Origin: Streptomyces albicerus
Lineage (GTDB): Bacteria; Actinomycetota; Actinomycetes; Streptomycetales; Streptomycetaceae
Assembly (NCBI RefSeq): GCF_008905045.1
Contig: NZ_VWMY01000009.1
Location: forward strand, 55,063 to 119,062
Length of the DNA: 64,000 nt
Reading direction: 5' to 3'
Each line of letters starts with the position of its first letter. Position 1 is the stretch's first letter. A model generated the notes under the pieces. It saw nothing but the letters and a program-made list of their open reading frames with translations. It did no database searches and had not been told where the DNA came from. Of this stretch, positions 61,648 through 64,000 are shown piece after piece. The position numbers were made by a program, and so were the translations under genes.

Positions 61648-62832
61648 GTGGCCGAGAAGCCGTCCGAGCCGTCGGAGCAGTCCGGGGCGTCCGGAACGCC
61701 CGGAGCATCCGGAGAGTCCGAGTCGTCCATTCCGGACGACGTGTGGGAACGGTTCGTGCAGGACAGCGAGCGCGACATCCGGACATCCGAGGCGCCCAAG
61801 GAGCCGTCCGCGCGCGCCCGCATGGTGACCGAGCGGCTGCGGCAGCAGGAGGCGCGCGGCGAACTGCCTCCGGGCTGGCGTACGGGCCCCGCCCGGCAGG
61901 ACATACAAGGGCGCGCGGCCCGGCGCCGCAAGATATGGGCGATCATCGGCGTACCGCTCACGATCGCGGTGGCCGTGGTGGCCATGAAGCCGTCCCTGCT
62001 GCCGGGTGACCTGTTCGGTACGGACACGGGCACGGAGTCCGCGGCCCCGCTGCCCGAGGAGACCGCGCCCCCGACCGCCGCCCCGTCCTCCGCGCCCGGA
62101 ACGCCCACGCTGGACAAGCCGTTCGCCGGCTCCCCGGCCGAGCGGTACGCCGACGGCGCCGCCGGAATCGTCCTGCCGGACGCGAAGCCCGTCGGCTCGC
62201 ACAGCAAGGACCAGGTCGCCCAGGCCCTGCGGCAGACCAAGGCCCTGCTCGTGGACGCGAACCTCGACCGCAGGACCCTGCTCGGCGGCACCCCCGAGAC
62301 CGTGCTCGACAAGGTCCTCGACCCCAAGCAGCCCGAACTGCTCGACGACGTGAAGTCCTCGCTGCGCAAGCCCGACGAGGACCACGACCCGCTCCGGCTC
62401 ATCAGCCGTTTCGACCCGAACGAGGTGCGGCTCGTCGGCGACGTGGTCAAAACCCGTGGCCGTACGACCTTCAAGGCGGGCCGGGACGGGGCCGTCGCCG
62501 TCCACGCCGACTACACCTTCGTCTATGCGCTGGCCCCGGCCGACCCGGACGCCACCGAGGTGTCGCGCACCATCGTCCGCCGCGTCCTCGACCTGGAGCT
62601 GCCCGACCCCGCGAAGTACCGGGTCACCCCGGGCAGGCTCCTGGTCCTCCGCTACGACCAGGACCTCGCCAACTCCGCCTGCGACATCTACGACGGCTTC
62701 CTGCACCCGCACTTCGACTCGACCGGCCCCACGGGCGCGCCCCCGACCGGGCCCACGACCGACCCGTACGACCGAAGCCGGGACATCACGCACTCCGAGA
62801 CGGAGTCCTGTGGGACGGTGTCGCGGACATGA
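61648..62832 (+). CDS. Conserved single-pass membrane protein, unknown
   Basis: A 394-residue protein. The N-terminal cytoplasmic part (about 95 residues) is Ser/Glu-rich with DDVWERFVQDSERDI. One helix lies at about 95-115 (IWAIIGVPLTIAVAVVAM), then an Ala/Pro-rich linker and an extracellular domain of about 240 residues containing two Cys (SACDIYDGF, ESCGTVS). It resembles conserved streptomycete membrane proteins without known function. GTG 61648 follows GAGGCGCGAGCGCC. Its stop overlaps the next start (ATGA), so it and the lipoprotein gene probably function together. Confidence 0.82.
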   Translation: MAEKPSEPSEQSGASGTPGASGESESSIPDDVWERFVQDSERDIRTSEAPKEPSARARMVTERLRQQEARGELPPGWRTGPARQDIQGRAARRRKIWAIIGVPLTIAVAVVAMKPSLLPGDLFGTDTGTESAAPLPEETAPPTAAPSSAPGTPTLDKPFAGSPAERYADGAAGIVLPDAKPVGSHSKDQVAQALRQTKALLVDANLDRRTLLGGTPETVLDKVLDPKQPELLDDVKSSLRKPDEDHDPLRLISRFDPNEVRLVGDVVKTRGRTTFKAGRDGAVAVHADYTFVYALAPADPDATEVSRTIVRRVLDLELPDPAKYRVTPGRLLVLRYDQDLANSACDIYDGFLHPHFDSTGPTGAPPTGPTTDPYDRSRDITHSETESCGTVSRT

Positions 62833-63623
62833 GTACAACGGAGATGAATACAGCAAGGATCTCGCGGACCGTAGTGGCCGCATCGGTGGCGGCCGCCCTC
62901 GGATTCACGGCGGCGTGCGGCGGAGGCGGTGCGGAGAAGTCTGCCGACAAGGGCAAGAAGCCGTCGCGGCCTCCGGCGAGCAGGCCCGCGGCCGACGGGG
63001 CGAAGGAGAAGTCGCCCGCTCGGGACACCCAGGACACCCGGGACGCGGACCGGCCCCTGACCGAGGCGCAGCTGAAGCAGGCCGCGCTCGCGACGGGCGA
63101 CGTCAAGGGTTACGAGGTCAAGGGGGCGGGGTCCGCCGACCTCCAGGGGCAGTCCGTTCCGGCGGGCCCGGCCAAGTGCCAGCCTGTCGCCGACATGTTC
63201 CTGTTCACCACCGACCCGGACTCACGTGCCGCCGTCAGCCGCGGCGTCCACGCCGAGGACGACACGGACGCCTCGGTGACCACGCTCGCCCTCCTCTCGT
63301 ACGGGTCCGGCGAGGCGGACGAGGTGCTCGACGGGCTGCGCAAGGCGACGGGCGAGTGCACCGCCTACCAGTACGTCGGCTACAAGTACACCGGGGTCAG
63401 GGCGTTGGCCGACCCGGATCTGGGCGACGAGTCCGTCGCGTTCCGGCTGGTCGCCTCCATCGAGGGGGCGAAGGTCCCGGCCGCGTACACGGTCGTCCGC
63501 GACGGTACGACCCTGGCGGCCTTCAGCTCGATGAACATGCTGGACGCGGACAAGGTGGAGGTCCCGGAAAAGATCGTCGAGGCGCAGCTCGCGAAGCTGA
63601 AGAAGGCGAAATCGACGGGCTGA
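62829..63623 (+). CDS. Secreted lipoprotein, paralogue of the one at 52346-53185
   Basis: A 264-residue lipoprotein with a lipobox (FTAAC, Cys about residue 31), a Lys/Pro/Asp-rich spacer and a domain with two Cys (AKCQPVADM, TGECTAYQY). It shares GDVKGYEV, DESVAFRL and the overall Cys pattern with the lipoprotein inside the kinase cluster. ATG 62829 overlaps the stop of the membrane-protein gene; ATG 62844 (MNTARIS) is the alternative and gives a more normal signal length. Function unknown; likely a surface sensor or binding protein. Confidence 0.82.
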   Translation: MSTTEMNTARISRTVVAASVAAALGFTAACGGGGAEKSADKGKKPSRPPASRPAADGAKEKSPARDTQDTRDADRPLTEAQLKQAALATGDVKGYEVKGAGSADLQGQSVPAGPAKCQPVADMFLFTTDPDSRAAVSRGVHAEDDTDASVTTLALLSYGSGEADEVLDGLRKATGECTAYQYVGYKYTGVRALADPDLGDESVAFRLVASIEGAKVPAAYTVVRDGTTLAAFSSMNMLDADKVEVPEKIVEAQLAKLKKAKSTG

Positions 63624-63633
63624 CTCACCCCCC

Positions 63634-63689
63634 AAGACAGCAGGACGGCAGGACAGCAGGACCGCAACGCAGGCAGGCAGGCAGACAGG
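63634..63689 (+). repeat. CAGG-rich simple repeat
   Basis: Repeated CAGGA/CAGG units run up to the terminator. A slippage tract without visible function. Confidence 0.6.
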
Positions 63690-63726
63690 CGAAGGGCCCC
63701 ACGGGACGGATCCGCGGGGCCCTTCG
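63690..63726 (+). terminator. Terminator after the lipoprotein gene
   Basis: CGAAGGGCCCC (63690-63700) pairs perfectly with GGGGCCCTTCG (63716-63726); loop 15 bases. Confidence 0.85.
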
Positions 63727-64000
63727 TGGTCAGCACCGACGTCAGGGCAGCGCCGGTGCCTGAGGAGCGGCGCCGGGGGGTAGCGCCGCTTTCTGGCTCG
63801 TCCGCCGGTCGGCGCCCCGGCGCACTCGGGGAGTGCGCGTGGTATCGACCAATGGCGGTAGGACAGCGGTCCAATGCGGTTGTCTGCTCAGGGACTTGGG
63901 GTTGTTCTAGGCATCGTGCTCGATGGGCCGCGGCCTCCGCAACCGTTTCGACCGCCCTTGCACAGATTCCGCCGGTCGGCTCCGGGCGTCCCCGGAGCCG
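63727..64000. other. Window end without a convincing gene
   Basis: About 270 bp. It has a GC-rich self-complementary stretch near 63745-63785, a less GC-rich part (63840-63915) that looks promoter-like, and a GGCTCCGGG...CCCCGGAGCC hairpin at the very end. No ORF with a ribosome site begins or ends here that I would support. Confidence 0.4.

Noticed and set aside
63380..63874. Minus-strand frame over the last lipoprotein gene and beyond
   Set aside because: It overlaps a well-supported lipoprotein gene and reads Ser/Arg-rich sequence; a possible short tail ending at 63742 is closed by a stop near 63908.

Overview
The window is chromosomal DNA of a Streptomyces or very close relative. Supporting signs are the very high GC content, many GTG starts, short four-base overlaps (ATGA/GTGA) between genes, and the developmental genes whiD and bldM. 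It also has a SigB-like sigma factor with its antagonist and anti-sigma genes, sortase substrates with LAxTG signals, and many Ser/Thr protein kinases. No IS element, prophage, CRISPR array, tRNA or rRNA gene is visible, so this reads as core chromosome.

Layout. 1-2 kb: end of a histidine-utilisation cluster (hutF partial, hutI). 1.9-7.6 kb: a DUF418 membrane protein, an unusual sigma-like/zinc-finger/membrane/lectin fusion, and a SigB-family sigma factor divergent from an anti-sigma antagonist and an RsbW-like anti-sigma kinase. 7.8-12 kb: four surface-protein genes, two with sortase signals, the last three overlapping. 12.1-16.9 kb: POT peptide transporter with a long structured leader, an OmpR-type two-component pair and a GtrA-like protein. 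17.1-20 kb: purK-purE-dipeptidase. 20.1-23.2 kb: a THUMP-like methyltransferase and two tandem polysaccharide-deacetylase lipoproteins. 23.3-25.7 kb: groES-groEL1 under two CIRCE operators. 25.8-30.7 kb: ester-cyclase-like fusion, SDR, multicopper oxidase, MOSC protein, LysR regulator. 30.8-36.1 kb: whiD, bldM, a SigD/ShbA-type sigma factor, guaB, guaB3. 36.2-36.8 kb: a strongly structured stretch with a duplicated micro-ORF/hairpin/terminator cassette. 36.8-41.3 kb: a nucleotide-sugar dehydrogenase lacking its catalytic Cys, glpD, and a serine hydrolase. 41.5-56.7 kb: six receptor-type Ser/Thr kinase genes (one a clear pseudokinase), interrupted by a lipoprotein and a lipid-kinase gene. 56.8-63.7 kb: semialdehyde dehydrogenase, ChoD-like GMC oxidoreductase, LAETG surface protein, and a membrane protein/lipoprotein pair.

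How it works together. Gene order groES-groEL1-whiB-type-sigD-guaB2-guaB3-choD is an old actinobacterial arrangement, also known in Mycobacterium tuberculosis. Here it is interrupted between guaB3 and the choD-like gene by about 22 kb carrying the kinase array. Regulation of development and stress dominates: SigB-type partner switching, WhiD, BldM (with a consensus sigma-BldN promoter), a SigD/ShbA-type sigma factor, a two-component system and the kinase array.

The most interesting undescribed signal is at 36.3-36.75 kb. A 31-codon Arg/Trp-rich ORF has its ribosome binding site inside a perfect 14-bp long-range pairing. It is followed by a hairpin and terminator, and this unit is repeated about 150 bp downstream with in-frame indels, conservative substitutions and a compensatory base-pair change.
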